41,968 nt of DNA from NCBI GenBank assembly GCA_001801885.1, contig MGYU01000090.1:1-41968 (forward strand), in the 5' to 3' direction. Source of the stretch: Gammaproteobacteria bacterium RIFCSPLOWO2_12_47_11. GTDB lineage: Bacteria > Pseudomonadota > Gammaproteobacteria > Eutrophobiales > Eutrophobiaceae. A program made the position numbers and the translations under genes. The notes under the pieces are model-generated. The model was not told where the DNA came from. It did not search any database and worked only from the letters and a program-made list of their open reading frames with translations. Position 1 is the first letter of the stretch. Each line of letters opens with the position of its first letter. Below are positions 16,484-25,248 of the stretch, piece by piece.

Positions 16484-17462
16484 TACAATTTCTGATAACG
16501 TCTTCCGGTTTATTTGACGACCAGACACCGCTTAACATTGCAATACCCTGTGCACCATTGTTCCAGGCCCTGGTCATATGCACAGGGAGCATACCACCCA
16601 ATGCATAAACCGGTATGTTGGCAAGTCCGGCCAACTCTGAAAATTTTTTCCATCCCATAGGTTTGGCATCCGGATGGCTGGCCGTGAATTCAACCGGGGA
16701 AAGAACTGCAAAATCTACCCCTATTCTTTCAGCATGCACCATTTCATCCTGATTATGACAAGAAGCAGAAACCCAGAAACTCCTCTCAAGCGGCCGTTGA
16801 TTCAACTGTAACAACCTGACACTGTTCAAGTGTACGCCATGGGCCTTGAGAGCTACTGCTATCGCAGGTGTTGAATTCAGGAGAAGTTTTGCATTGTATG
16901 CATTGCAAATTGATAATACTCTCGTGATTACTTCAGAATGGTTCTTATATATATCTTCATGGCAACGGAGCTGCAATAACCTTGTTCCTGCCACAATGCA
17001 TTTTTCTATCCCTGTAATAAACATATCCATCCTGTCTCCTGCCGGACCAGGACTGATCAGATACAATGCCGGTAATTGTATTGCTTTTACGATCATTGCA
17101 TTGGCTGGTAATAATTTTACTTCGTGCAAATTATTCCTGCAGCACCATTGAATCAACTGGCCTTCCTTTCCATACGGTATTCCTTTCCATTCCTGTATTA
17201 ACCAGACATTTAATATCACAGATTTATCAGGATATTCATAAAATAACCTGATAAACGGGCGGGCCTTAATAACAATCAGGCCCAGTTCCTCCAGTAGTTC
17301 CCTGCTCAATGCAGTATTGATATCCTCATCCAGCTCCTGCTTTCCTCCGGGGAATTCCCATAACCCGCCTTGATGTACATCAGGGGGTCTTTTCGCCAGT
17401 AAAACCTCACCTGTATTATTGGTAATTACTCCAACCACAATCTGGACGGCTTCTGGTGGCAT
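16473..17462 (-). CDS. Nudix hydrolase fused to a ThiE/TenI-like domain
   Basis: Two-domain protein of 329 aa. The N-terminal MutT-type Nudix domain (about 1-130) has a full Nudix box, G40-x5-E46-x7-REL-x-EE-x-GL ending at residue 62, with [10 protein letters not shown] before it, so hydrolysis of 8-oxo-dGTP or a related nucleotide is likely. The C-terminal domain (about 135-329) has the TIM-barrel thiamine-phosphate-synthase fold ([58 protein letters not shown]). The usual substrate-binding Lys and the ND pair of ThiE read as Cys/His and NS here, so true ThiE activity is doubtful. The same fusion sits near secA-argJ in Pseudomonas. It is often labelled mutT. It converges on yacG with an 11-nt overlap. 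Confidence 0.88.
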   Translation of the reverse strand: MPPEAVQIVVGVITNNTGEVLLAKRPPDVHQGGLWEFPGGKQELDEDINTALSRELLEELGLIVIKARPFIRLFYEYPDKSVILNVWLIQEWKGIPYGKEGQLIQWCCRNNLHEVKLLPANAMIVKAIQLPALYLISPGPAGDRMDMFITGIEKCIVAGTRLLQLRCHEDIYKNHSEVITRVLSICNAYNAKLLLNSTPAIAVALKAHGVHLNSVRLLQLNQRPLERSFWVSASCHNQDEMVHAERIGVDFAVLSPVEFTASHPDAKPMGWKKFSELAGLANIPVYALGGMLPVHMTRAWNNGAQGIAMLSGVWSSNKPEDVIRNCINV

Positions 17463-17548
17463 CTAGACCAAAATTATTTTATATAATATTTTCTGTACTT
17501 GCTGCAATAAACAACATGCTCATCGGCCTTGATTCATTCATTTCAATC

Positions 17549-18769
17549 TCAGGTGCGGTACTCTGCATTTATCCTGACATAATCATATGAAAAATCACAT
17601 GTCCAGAATTGCTGGCTTTCAGTCCCGCAATTCAGATCTACAGTGATAGTAATTTCCTCCTTCTGAAATATAGCCTTTCCTTCCGATTCTGTATAATCCG
17701 GAGATAATTCACCATGTTCAATGATACAAACATTATCTATATAAATTGCAATTTTTCTGATATCCGGATTTTCAAGCCCGGCGCGCCCGATTGCAGCCAG
17801 TATTCTTCCCCAATTAGGATCAGAGGCAAACAATGCAGTTTTTACAAGCGGAGAATGTGCGATCGCCGCAGCTACTTTCAGACATTCTTCAGTATCAAAA
17901 CCATTCCGGATGTCCAGCGTAACAAATTTCGTTGCGCCCTCCCCGTCCCTGACAATAGCCTGGGCCAGGTATACACATATATCAGTAATTGCCTCACGGA
18001 ATTCAACGGCGGTATCACTATTCAACGAATCAATCACCGGTATACCGGATTTGCCTGTTGCCATTAATATACATGCATCATTAGTTGATGTATCGCCATC
18101 CACACTAATGCGATTAAACGATCTATTGACTGCATGCATCAGAATTTCATTCAGAATATCCGTGTTGACTGAGGCATCTGTACCAATAAATGCCAGCATG
18201 GTCGCCATATCAGGCCTGATCATGCCAGAACCTTTGGCGATACCAGTAAAGGAGATCTGCTGATTACCGATAGTGACCTGTCTGGAAATAGTCTTGGTAA
18301 CAGTGTCTGTAGTTAATATTGCCCTGTTTACATCCAGCCAATTATCTTCAGAGAGCTGTTCAAGCAACCCGGGTATTGCATTGCATATTTTATCAACCGG
18401 CAGTGGCTCTCCAATCACACCTGTTGAAAAAGGTAATATGGCCTCCTTTTTACAACCGCACAAGTTAGCCAGATAATTACATGTTTCTATTGCAGCATCG
18501 TATCCTGCCTTACCCAGACCGGCATTGGCATTGCCTGCATTAATCAGGAGAAATGACGGGGAATCATTATCCAGATGTTTCTTTGCAACGGTTACAGGCG
18601 CTGCACAAAAGATATTACGTGTAAATACAGCGGCAACTGTTGTACCTAGTTCACACGCTATAAGGGCAAGATCCGGACGTTGTTTTTTGTAAATCCCGGC
18701 TGAACACGCAGCCAGTTTCAATCCCTTTATTGGAAGGAGATCAGTATTTTCCTTTAGCCCGACTGCCAT
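17549..18769 (-). CDS. argJ: Bifunctional glutamate N-acetyltransferase / ornithine acetyltransferase
   Basis: Transfers acetyl from N-acetylornithine to glutamate (and often from acetyl-CoA) in the cyclic arginine pathway. It is 406 aa. It is made as a precursor that self-cleaves before the nucleophilic threonine in RPDMATMLAFIG, here Thr190. Other family landmarks are LINAGNANAGLGKAGYDA (about 75-92), PFSTGVIGEPLP (113-124), RSFNRISVDGDTSTNDAC, VRDGEGATKF and SDPNWGRILAAIGRAG. The enzyme is cytoplasmic. It lies downstream of secA, 29 nt after the end of the SEC-C frame, the same order as in Pseudomonas. No promoter of its own is evident. Confidence 0.96.
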   Translation of the reverse strand: MAVGLKENTDLLPIKGLKLAACSAGIYKKQRPDLALIACELGTTVAAVFTRNIFCAAPVTVAKKHLDNDSPSFLLINAGNANAGLGKAGYDAAIETCNYLANLCGCKKEAILPFSTGVIGEPLPVDKICNAIPGLLEQLSEDNWLDVNRAILTTDTVTKTISRQVTIGNQQISFTGIAKGSGMIRPDMATMLAFIGTDASVNTDILNEILMHAVNRSFNRISVDGDTSTNDACILMATGKSGIPVIDSLNSDTAVEFREAITDICVYLAQAIVRDGEGATKFVTLDIRNGFDTEECLKVAAAIAHSPLVKTALFASDPNWGRILAAIGRAGLENPDIRKIAIYIDNVCIIEHGELSPDYTESEGKAIFQKEEITITVDLNCGTESQQFWTCDFSYDYVRINAEYRT

Positions 18770-18798
18770 TTATATCTATCAGTTATTTTCTGGCCGGA

Positions 18799-18909
18799 TT
18801 AACTCAATTTTCCATGACAATGCTTGTATTTCTTGCCGGAACCACAGGGACACAACTCATTCCTGCCTATTTTCCGTTGCCCACGGACATATGGCTCAGG
18901 GGTAGTTGA
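18799..18909 (-). pseudogene. secA: SEC-C zinc domain cut off from secA by an in-frame stop
   Basis: Immediately downstream of the secA TAA (18910-18912) and in the same frame, 36 codons read as the conserved SecA C-terminus: linker [16 protein letters not shown], then zinc motif [13 protein letters not shown] (C-x-C-x8-C-H), ending GKLS and TAA at 18799-18801. All four ligands are intact. In other SecA proteins this SEC-C domain binds SecB and phospholipid. There is no good start codon in the segment, so it is expressed only by readthrough, or not at all. With the stop replaced by a sense codon SecA would be 898 aa, close to the 901 of E. coli. A sequencing error is a real alternative. Confidence 0.85.
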
Positions 18910-21495
18910 TTAATTAGTATCATTACTCAATGCGTTTTGTGCGGCGGGATGATTATATTTTATATTTTCAGGCAGTTTATGTTGGTGCTCTGCTGCATCA
19001 ATATCCTGTTCACTCCTTACCTGAACCTTTGACAGAAAACGTACTAAATCAAGTTTGATATTATTGAGCATTACCACAAACAGATCAAACGCCTCCCGTT
19101 TATACTCCTGTTTCGGATTTTTTGCGGCATAACTGCGCAGATGTATCCCCTGCCTTAATTGATCCATTGCAATCAGATGGTCCTTCCAATGTCTGTCCAG
19201 AATATCCAGCATCACCTGTTTTTCCAGTCGCCGCATGATGTCAGAACCAACAATCTGTTCCTTTTCATTTGCGGAATTATGTGAAAAATCAATAATTTTT
19301 TCACGTATTGATTCCATATGTAATGCACTATTCTTTTCCAGCCAATCCGCAATATCTATAGTTAACCCAAGCTCTCGTTCCAGTGCCCCACTCAAACCAT
19401 CAATATCCCACATCTCGTCAATACTGCCAGGCGGCATGTAAGTGTCAATTATCTGGTTAACTACATCTTCCCGTATCAAATGAATATTTTCAGAGATATC
19501 TTCCTCTTCAAGTAAATCGTTTCGCTGTTGATAGATAACCTTGCGTTGATCATTTGCAACATCGTCAAATTCCAACAGGTGTTTTCTTATATCAAAATTA
19601 TGTGCCTCGACCTTGCGCTGGGCATTTTCTATGGCCTTACTGACTAATGTAGATTCAATTGCTTCACTGTCTTCCATTCCCAGTTTCTGCATAATTGCGG
19701 TAATCCTGTCAGAAGCAAAAATCCGCATCAAATTATCTTCCAGAGACAGATAAAACCTGCCTGAACCCGGATCACCCTGCCTGCCAGAACGGCCACGTAA
19801 TTGATTGTCTATACGCCTTGATTCGTGGCGTTCGGTACCGATAATGTGTAATCCTCCGCTGGCAATAACCTGATCATGGCGTTTCTGCCACTCATTCCTG
19901 ATGTTATTAATTTCAGCATCATTCTTGTTTTCCAGTGCGTCAAGCTCAGCCTCAAGGTTTCCACCCAAAACAATATCGGTTCCTCTGCCGGCCATATTGG
20001 TCGCTATTGTAACGGCACCTGGCTGGCCGGCCTGGGCTATGATCTCGGCTTCTTTCTGATGAAATTTTGCATTCAACACCTGATGCGGGATCTTTTCCTT
20101 TTTAAGAAACTCGGAAAGATATTCAGATACTTCAATTGACGCTGTTCCAACCAATGCAGGTTGTTCTTTTTTACGGCAGGACCTTATATCCTCCAGTATG
20201 GCCTTGAACTTGTCCTGCGCCTTCAGATAAACTGCATCACTGAAATCCTCACGGATCATGGGCATATGTGTAGGAACAACTATTACTTCCAGCCCGTAAA
20301 TCTGCTGGAATTCATACGCCTCTGTATCTGCCGTACCAGTCATGCCTGAAAGCTTGTTATACAGGCGGAAATAATTCTGATAGGTGATTGTGGCAAGTGT
20401 CTGGTTTTCATTCTGAATCGGCACACCTTCCTTCGCCTCAATCGCCTGGTGAAGACCTTCAGACCACCGTCTGCCTGGCATGGTCCGTCCGGTAAATTCA
20501 TCGACAATAACAACCTGATTATCTTTTATAATATATTCCACGTCACGATGGAACAGTGCATGTGCACGCAGGGCAGCATTCAAATGATGCAGAACAGAAA
20601 TATTGACTGGATCGTAAAGGCTTTGTGTTGTGTTGATTATGTTAGTATCACGCAATAAATTCTCAACAGTCTCGTTACCTTCTTCTGTCAGATAAGCCTG
20701 TTTTGATTTCTCGTCTATAGTGTAATCACCAGGCCCGTTTTCCACTTGCTGACGTTTTAGTCTGGGGATAATTTCATTAATTCTGATATACAGATCAGAT
20801 CTGTCATCAACTGCGCCGGAAATAATAAGTGGTGTCCTGGCTTCATCAATAAGGATGGAATCAACTTCATCAACAATCGCATAATTTAAAATCTGCTGAA
20901 CACGTTCATTTTTGTTAAAAGCGAGATTATCGCGCAGATAATCAAAACCAAATTCATTATTGGTACCATAAGTAATATCTGCGTTATAGGCATTACGGCG
21001 TTGTTCATTTGATATGCCGGATATAATGACCCCAGTCTGCAAACCCAGGAACGAATATATTTTCCCCATCCAGGCCGCATCGCGTTGGGCAAGATAATCA
21101 TTTACGGTAATTATGTGAACACCTTTGCCTTCTAGGGCATTCAGGTATGCCGTTAAAGTAGCAACCAGGGTTTTGCCTTCACCGGTACGCATCTCTGCAA
21201 TATTACCATCGTGCAAGACCATGCCACCCACCAGTTGCACATCAAAATGCCGCATGCCCAAAGTACGCCTGGCTGCTTCACGAACCAGGGCAAACGCCTC
21301 TGGTAATAAATTATCCAATAACTCCCCTTGTTGCAGCCTTTTCCGATATTCAGATGTTTTTTCAGGGAATTTATCATCAGGAAGACCGCGTAACTCCTGT
21401 TCCAAAGCATTTATCTTTGTAACTATTTTGTTATACCGCTTTAGAATACGTTCATTACGGCTACCGAATATTTTTTTAATAAATTGATTAAACAT
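18910..21495 (-). CDS. secA: Preprotein translocase motor ATPase SecA (ends before SEC-C)
   Basis: ATPase that drives preproteins through SecYEG. As read it is 861 aa, shorter than E. coli by the C-terminal SEC-C domain, which follows in frame after the TAA. NBD1 has Walker A MRTGEGKT (GEGKT 105-109) and the [14 protein letters not shown] motif (about 207-220). The preprotein cross-linking domain, NBD2 ([35 protein letters not shown]), and the helical scaffold/wing ([19 protein letters not shown]) are complete, so the motor should work. There is no evident Shine-Dalgarno; a 7-bp hairpin lies about 32 nt upstream of the ATG. The preceding gene is an M23 peptidase rather than secM, as in Pseudomonas. 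Confidence 0.96.
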   Translation of the reverse strand: MFNQFIKKIFGSRNERILKRYNKIVTKINALEQELRGLPDDKFPEKTSEYRKRLQQGELLDNLLPEAFALVREAARRTLGMRHFDVQLVGGMVLHDGNIAEMRTGEGKTLVATLTAYLNALEGKGVHIITVNDYLAQRDAAWMGKIYSFLGLQTGVIISGISNEQRRNAYNADITYGTNNEFGFDYLRDNLAFNKNERVQQILNYAIVDEVDSILIDEARTPLIISGAVDDRSDLYIRINEIIPRLKRQQVENGPGDYTIDEKSKQAYLTEEGNETVENLLRDTNIINTTQSLYDPVNISVLHHLNAALRAHALFHRDVEYIIKDNQVVIVDEFTGRTMPGRRWSEGLHQAIEAKEGVPIQNENQTLATITYQNYFRLYNKLSGMTGTADTEAYEFQQIYGLEVIVVPTHMPMIREDFSDAVYLKAQDKFKAILEDIRSCRKKEQPALVGTASIEVSEYLSEFLKKEKIPHQVLNAKFHQKEAEIIAQAGQPGAVTIATNMAGRGTDIVLGGNLEAELDALENKNDAEINNIRNEWQKRHDQVIASGGLHIIGTERHESRRIDNQLRGRSGRQGDPGSGRFYLSLEDNLMRIFASDRITAIMQKLGMEDSEAIESTLVSKAIENAQRKVEAHNFDIRKHLLEFDDVANDQRKVIYQQRNDLLEEEDISENIHLIREDVVNQIIDTYMPPGSIDEMWDIDGLSGALERELGLTIDIADWLEKNSALHMESIREKIIDFSHNSANEKEQIVGSDIMRRLEKQVMLDILDRHWKDHLIAMDQLRQGIHLRSYAAKNPKQEYKREAFDLFVVMLNNIKLDLVRFLSKVQVRSEQDIDAAEHQHKLPENIKYNHPAAQNALSNDTN

Positions 21496-21526
21496 ACTTG
21501 ATTAGGGAATTACATGATTGGAGACA

Positions 21527-21547
21527 CGAATAGCAACATTCTATTCG
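21527..21547 (-). promoter_or_regulatory. Hairpin in the secA leader
   Basis: CGAATAG (21527-21533) and CTATTCG (21541-21547) form a 7-bp stem with a 7-nt loop in the 75-nt gap between the M23 gene and secA, about 32 nt before the secA ATG. It could be a weak terminator, a processing site or part of translational control; the sequence shows no T-run and no visible sequestered Shine-Dalgarno. Confidence 0.3.
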
Positions 21548-21570
21548 CTGGGTTTCAAGATAATAATATA

Positions 21571-22503
21571 CTAGTTTACAGATATATATTTCTTGGGATC
21601 GACGTGCTTGCCGTTTAGCGTAACTTCGAAGTGGACGTGGGTGCCGGTTGATCTGCCGGTTGACCCTATAACTGCAATTGGTTGGCCTTTTTCGACTTTA
21701 TCTCCTACAACAACCAGATTATCCTTATTGTGCGCATAACGTGTAACATAACCATTACCGTGGTTTATTTCTACTAACTTACCGTAGCCACTGCGTTTTT
21801 CTGACCATGTTACAATTCCTGCGGCAACTGCTGTAACATATGTCTTTGATTTTCCAGCAAAATCTACTCCTTCGTGGAATGCCCTCTTGCCTGAAATAGG
21901 ATCAGTCCGCCATCCAAACAATGATGATATCCATCCACCTTCCACCGGCGTACCTTCAGGCAAGGTTCTGTCCTGAAGGTCGTTATCCATCAACATGGAC
22001 TCCATTGCAGTCAGCTTGTCATTTCTGTCAGCTAATTCATCACTCAACCGTTCAAGTTGTTCAATAAAATCAGATACCCCCAATGATTTCTCGGGATAAA
22101 CCGGCTCAGGACCACCCATACCGAGAGGTTCCGAGGCACTGAAGTCAATATCATCAAGATTTGCCATAGTTGCGAGCCGCGCACCCAACGCATCCAGCCT
22201 CATGATATGACCTTGCAATTTACTCAGGCGGGCTGCCAATGCATCAAGATTGTTCTGTGCCTCCTGCTTTGCTTCGTTCACTATGGCTCGTTGCTGATCC
22301 AGTTCCTGGTGTTGGGCTAATTTTGCTTCCTGATACATCATGGCGACGGCGTTTGTAGAGTACTCAAGACTATAGTAACCACCCGCCAGGAATGCAGTTA
22401 TTAACATGGATAAAAAAGCAACCACGCCTGCAACCAGCCAGTATGGGCTGAATGAAACCCTTTTGGCTCTGGATAGCTGTTTCGATAAGATAATAAGTTC
22501 CAT
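21571..22503 (-). CDS. M23 family (LytM-type) murein endopeptidase, membrane-anchored
   Basis: Periplasmic zinc metallopeptidase anchored in the inner membrane, probably cleaving peptidoglycan cross-links or acting as an activator. It is 310 aa. A cytoplasmic start with basic residues is followed by one membrane segment (about 21-43), a coiled-coil region (about 55-110 and 145-170), then the LytM domain (about 190-310). Catalytic residues are complete: His210 and Asp214 in HEGVDFAG, and His289/His291 in GTHVHFE, with YAHN at 256-259. It therefore looks like an active enzyme and not an EnvC/NlpD-type degenerate activator. It lies upstream of secA in the same orientation and divergent from dciA with about 40 bp between starts. 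In Pseudomonas an M23 gene holds the same position. Confidence 0.9.
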   Translation of the reverse strand: MELIILSKQLSRAKRVSFSPYWLVAGVVAFLSMLITAFLAGGYYSLEYSTNAVAMMYQEAKLAQHQELDQQRAIVNEAKQEAQNNLDALAARLSKLQGHIMRLDALGARLATMANLDDIDFSASEPLGMGGPEPVYPEKSLGVSDFIEQLERLSDELADRNDKLTAMESMLMDNDLQDRTLPEGTPVEGGWISSLFGWRTDPISGKRAFHEGVDFAGKSKTYVTAVAAGIVTWSEKRSGYGKLVEINHGNGYVTRYAHNKDNLVVVGDKVEKGQPIAVIGSTGRSTGTHVHFEVTLNGKHVDPKKYISVN

Positions 22504-22525
22504 GTCTTTTTATAAGTCTTATAAT
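22498..22525 (+). promoter_or_regulatory. Possible promoter of dciA
   Basis: TATAAT at 22520-22525 is a perfect -10 box in the 42-bp divergent gap. The best -35, TTCCAT (22498-22503, 16-bp spacer), is poor and overlaps the start codon of the opposite M23 gene. The predicted leader is about 14 nt. Confidence 0.3.
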
Positions 22526-22545
22526 GTCAATTATTGGCCTTTATT

Positions 22546-23025
22546 ATGTTATTTCCTATGCCTGATCGTTCCAACAACAATCCTGCAACACTTACTTCAC
22601 TGCTGAAAGACAAATACAGTCTACTGGGCAGACTCTGTCAGCATGCTGAGTATCTGGCTCATCTAGATAAGAAACTGTGTCTTTTTCTTGGTTCTCCCTT
22701 GAACTCACATTACAGTGTCGCCAATTATGTAAATGACACGCTTGTTTTACATTCTGATTCTGCAGCCTGGGCCGCTAAACTCAGATATAATATTCCGGCC
22801 ATATTAAGTTACATGCAAAATGAATGTAATCTTATTGCGCTAAAAACTATCCGTATTAAAATCAAACTACCTGACAATTCAGCGCAACATGAGCCTGTCA
22901 TAAGAAAACCTGCGATTTCCAGCGCATCCGCCATTTTCATTAATCAGGCAGCTGCATCGATGCCTGATGATGACTTGCGTTTATCCTTGCTCAAGCTTGT
23001 CAAAAATAATCAGGATTATATTTGA
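22546..23025 (+). CDS. dciA: DciA-like protein (DUF721), helicase-loading factor candidate
   Basis: Small DUF721-family protein. DciA is the ancestral bacterial partner of the replicative helicase DnaB, present where DnaC/DnaI loaders are absent. The product is about 159 aa. The family-like core is LLKDKYSLLGRLCQHAEYL, then VANYVNDTLVLHSDSAAWAAKL (in two parts), RYNIPAILSYMQNE and LKTIRIKIK; the C-terminal third is not conserved. Two ATGs are possible (22546 and 22558) and neither has a Shine-Dalgarno; a TTG at 22534 would be a further option. It is the only plus-strand gene in the right half of the window, ending 9 bp from the convergent lpxC stop. The position between lpxC and the M23/secA genes is as in Pseudomonas. 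Confidence 0.75.
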   Translation: MLFPMPDRSNNNPATLTSLLKDKYSLLGRLCQHAEYLAHLDKKLCLFLGSPLNSHYSVANYVNDTLVLHSDSAAWAAKLRYNIPAILSYMQNECNLIALKTIRIKIKLPDNSAQHEPVIRKPAISSASAIFINQAAASMPDDDLRLSLLKLVKNNQDYI

Positions 23026-23034
23026 CTGTTTTTT

Positions 23035-23946
23035 TTATGTAGCAGATATTGGCTGAATAAATGAAATTGGTAAATCCATTTCATCTTTAAAGCTGACGAT
23101 CTCCCACGCAGATTTATTAGCCAGTAATTCCCTAAGCAGATGATTGTTTAATTCATGTCCGGATTTATAGCCCGAAAACGAACCAATCAGACTGTGCCCT
23201 AGTAAATACAAATCGCCAATTGCATCGAGTATCTTGTGCTTGACACACTCATCTTCGTATCTGAGTCCATCATCATTCAGAATCCGGTAATCATCAACAA
23301 CAACGGCGTTATCCAGACTTCCGCCTAACGCCAGATTTCTCTCCCGTAACAATTCCACTTCCCGCATAAACCCGAATGTTCTTGCGCGGCTGACTTCTTT
23401 TACAAAAGAGGTAGTGGAAAAATCTATTTCTGCACGGCAATTTTTTTCATTAAACACCGGATGATCAAATTCAATGGTGAATCCTACTTTAAAACCGTTA
23501 AAGGGTTCAAACATGGCCCATTTGTCAGGTTCATCTACACGTACTCGCTGTTTTATCCGGATAAATTGTTTGGGAGCATTCTGTTCTTCAACTCCTGCGG
23601 ATTGAATCAGGAAAACAAACGGACCGGCACTGCCATCCATAATAGGAACTTCATCAGAACTCAAATCAATATAGGCATTATCAATCCCGAAACCTGCCAG
23701 TGCAGATAGGAGATGCTCAACCGTTGATATTCTGGTCTTGCCACTAATCAGCGTAGTAGAGAGTCTGGTATCACCTACGTTCTCAGGACGGGCGTGTATT
23801 TCAATAACAGGATCGAGATCAATGCGACGAAAAATGATACCGGTATTTACCGGTGCAGAACGTAGCGTAAGCATAACTTTTTTGCCAGTATGTAGACCTA
23901 CGCCTGTAGCACGTATAGCGTTTTTTAGCGTGCGTTGCTTTATCAT
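23035..23946 (-). CDS. lpxC: UDP-3-O-acyl-N-acetylglucosamine deacetylase
   Basis: Zinc amidase catalysing the committed step of lipid A synthesis. It is 303 aa (305 in E. coli). Zinc ligands are His78 in [18 protein letters not shown] and the later pair in [15 protein letters not shown] (HxxxD); [18 protein letters not shown] carries the catalytic-region His. The N-terminus [19 protein letters not shown] is diagnostic. The start ATG is preceded by AAAAAGGA, a good Shine-Dalgarno, and that sequence is part of a 16-bp direct repeat. It is the last gene of the dcw cluster in transcription order, separated from ftsZ by 112 bp. Confidence 0.97.
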   Translation of the reverse strand: MIKQRTLKNAIRATGVGLHTGKKVMLTLRSAPVNTGIIFRRIDLDPVIEIHARPENVGDTRLSTTLISGKTRISTVEHLLSALAGFGIDNAYIDLSSDEVPIMDGSAGPFVFLIQSAGVEEQNAPKQFIRIKQRVRVDEPDKWAMFEPFNGFKVGFTIEFDHPVFNEKNCRAEIDFSTTSFVKEVSRARTFGFMREVELLRERNLALGGSLDNAVVVDDYRILNDDGLRYEDECVKHKILDAIGDLYLLGHSLIGSFSGYKSGHELNNHLLRELLANKSAWEIVSFKDEMDLPISFIQPISAT

Positions 23947-23956
23947 TGATTTTATT

Positions 23957-24004
23957 GTCCTTTTTAAGCGTAGTACAGGATATAACCAGTCCTTTTTAAG
24001 CGTA
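23957..24004 (-). repeat. 16-bp direct repeat containing the lpxC ribosome-binding sequence
   Basis: GTCCTTTTTAAGCGTA occurs exactly at 23957-23972 and 23989-24004 (32-bp period). On the transcribed strand each unit reads TACGCTTAAAAAGGAC, so the Shine-Dalgarno-like AAAAAGGA is present twice; only the proximal unit is at a usable distance from the lpxC ATG. No second start codon follows the distal copy in a useful frame. The remainder of the ftsZ-lpxC gap (24005-24058) shows no strong terminator. Confidence 0.6.
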
Positions 24005-24058
24005 AATCAGCTTACTGTCAAGTTTGAAATACATCCCCACGCCCCCTTTGAAACCAGT

Positions 24059-25210
24059 CTAATCAGCCTGTCGTCTCAAAAAGGCCGGGATATCCAGATA
24101 ATCCGGGTCATTTTCCAGTTTGGGACGGCCATTATTGTCCTCCGGGCCCATGCGCTGATTACGTAATGCCGTCGGCACATCAAATTCCCTGTAATCAACC
24201 CCCCCGCCAACGGCTGCCCTGACCAGTTTTACCTTGGACGCTTCTTCTCTGGCAGCCTGCCCCAGCCCTGTAGCCACAATAGTAACACGCATTTCACCAC
24301 TCATCTCAGGGTCTATAACGGTTCCCACAACAACAGTCGCGTTTTCAGAGGCGAACTGTTTGACCGTATTACCCACTTCATCAAATTCACCTATGGATAA
24401 ATCCATACCAGCAGTAATATTGACCAGCAAACCCCTGGCGCCGGAAAGATTCACATCTTCGAGTAATGGGCTGGAAATTGCTGCTTCTGCAGCAATCCGG
24501 GCCCGGTCTTCGCCTTGTGCCTTACCTGACCCCATCATGGCCATACCCATTTCTGACATAACAGTACGCACATCGGCAAAATCGACATTGATCAAGCCGG
24601 GCCTAGTTATCAGTTCGGCAATCCCCTGGACCGCACCAAGCAACACATCATTGGCGGCAGCAAAGGCATTCAGCAGGCTGATCTCACGGCCAAGAACTGT
24701 CAACAGTTTTTCATTCGGAATAGTTATCAGGGAATCCACAAACTGAGCTAATTCCTTGATACCCTGATCTGCAATCTGGGCACGTTTCTTACCCTCAAAT
24801 AAAAATGGCCGGGTAACGACAGCAACTGTCAGTATTCCCATTTCCTTGGCCACCTGTGCAAAGATAGGGGCAGCACCGGTGCCTGTTCCCCCACCCATAC
24901 CGGCATTGATAAACACCATATCAGATCCTTCAAGGACATCCATCAACCGATCGCGATCTTCCAGTGCCGCCTGCCTGCCAACTTCAGGATCCGCTCCGGC
25001 ACCCAGACCTTTGGTCACATCATGACCCAGTTGCAATATGGTCTTGGCCGAGGATTTTTTCAATGCCTGTGCATCGGTATTGGCAGAGACAAATTCAACC
25101 CCTTCAATATTCGCATTGACCATATGTTCAACAGCATTCCCTCCACCACCACCGACACCAATAACCTTAATGACAGCAGTTGAATTTTCAGCATCAACGA
25201 GTTCAAACAT
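24059..25210 (-). CDS. ftsZ: Cell division protein FtsZ
   Basis: Tubulin-like GTPase that polymerises into the Z ring. It is 383 aa, as in E. coli. The GTP-binding start is VIGVGGGGGNAVEHM (16-30), and the tubulin signature loop is GGGTGTG (106-112). The T7 catalytic loop is in the NVDFADVRTVMSEMGMAMMG segment. A variable linker (about 320-365) is followed by the conserved C-terminal peptide DYLDIPAFLRRQAD, the binding site for FtsA, ZipA and ZapD-type partners. It has the strongest Shine-Dalgarno in this cluster, AGGAGGAA about 8 nt before the ATG, consistent with high expression. A 38-bp gap separates it from ftsA. Confidence 0.98.
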   Translation of the reverse strand: MFELVDAENSTAVIKVIGVGGGGGNAVEHMVNANIEGVEFVSANTDAQALKKSSAKTILQLGHDVTKGLGAGADPEVGRQAALEDRDRLMDVLEGSDMVFINAGMGGGTGTGAAPIFAQVAKEMGILTVAVVTRPFLFEGKKRAQIADQGIKELAQFVDSLITIPNEKLLTVLGREISLLNAFAAANDVLLGAVQGIAELITRPGLINVDFADVRTVMSEMGMAMMGSGKAQGEDRARIAAEAAISSPLLEDVNLSGARGLLVNITAGMDLSIGEFDEVGNTVKQFASENATVVVGTVIDPEMSGEMRVTIVATGLGQAAREEASKVKLVRAAVGGGVDYREFDVPTALRNQRMGPEDNNGRPKLENDPDYLDIPAFLRRQAD

Positions 25211-25248
25211 GATTAATTCCTCCTAACATTATTTAACAATTCCCAGAT

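Noticed and set aside
18910-18912. Reassigned genetic code to explain the TAA inside the secA frame.
   Set aside because: Many genes in the window end normally at TAA (nadE, clpB, yacG, murG, ftsI), so TAA is an ordinary stop here.
21571-22503. The gene upstream of secA as a SecM-type secretion monitor.
   Set aside because: It encodes a full LytM peptidase with complete zinc ligands and shows no SecM-like arrest sequence near its C-terminus.
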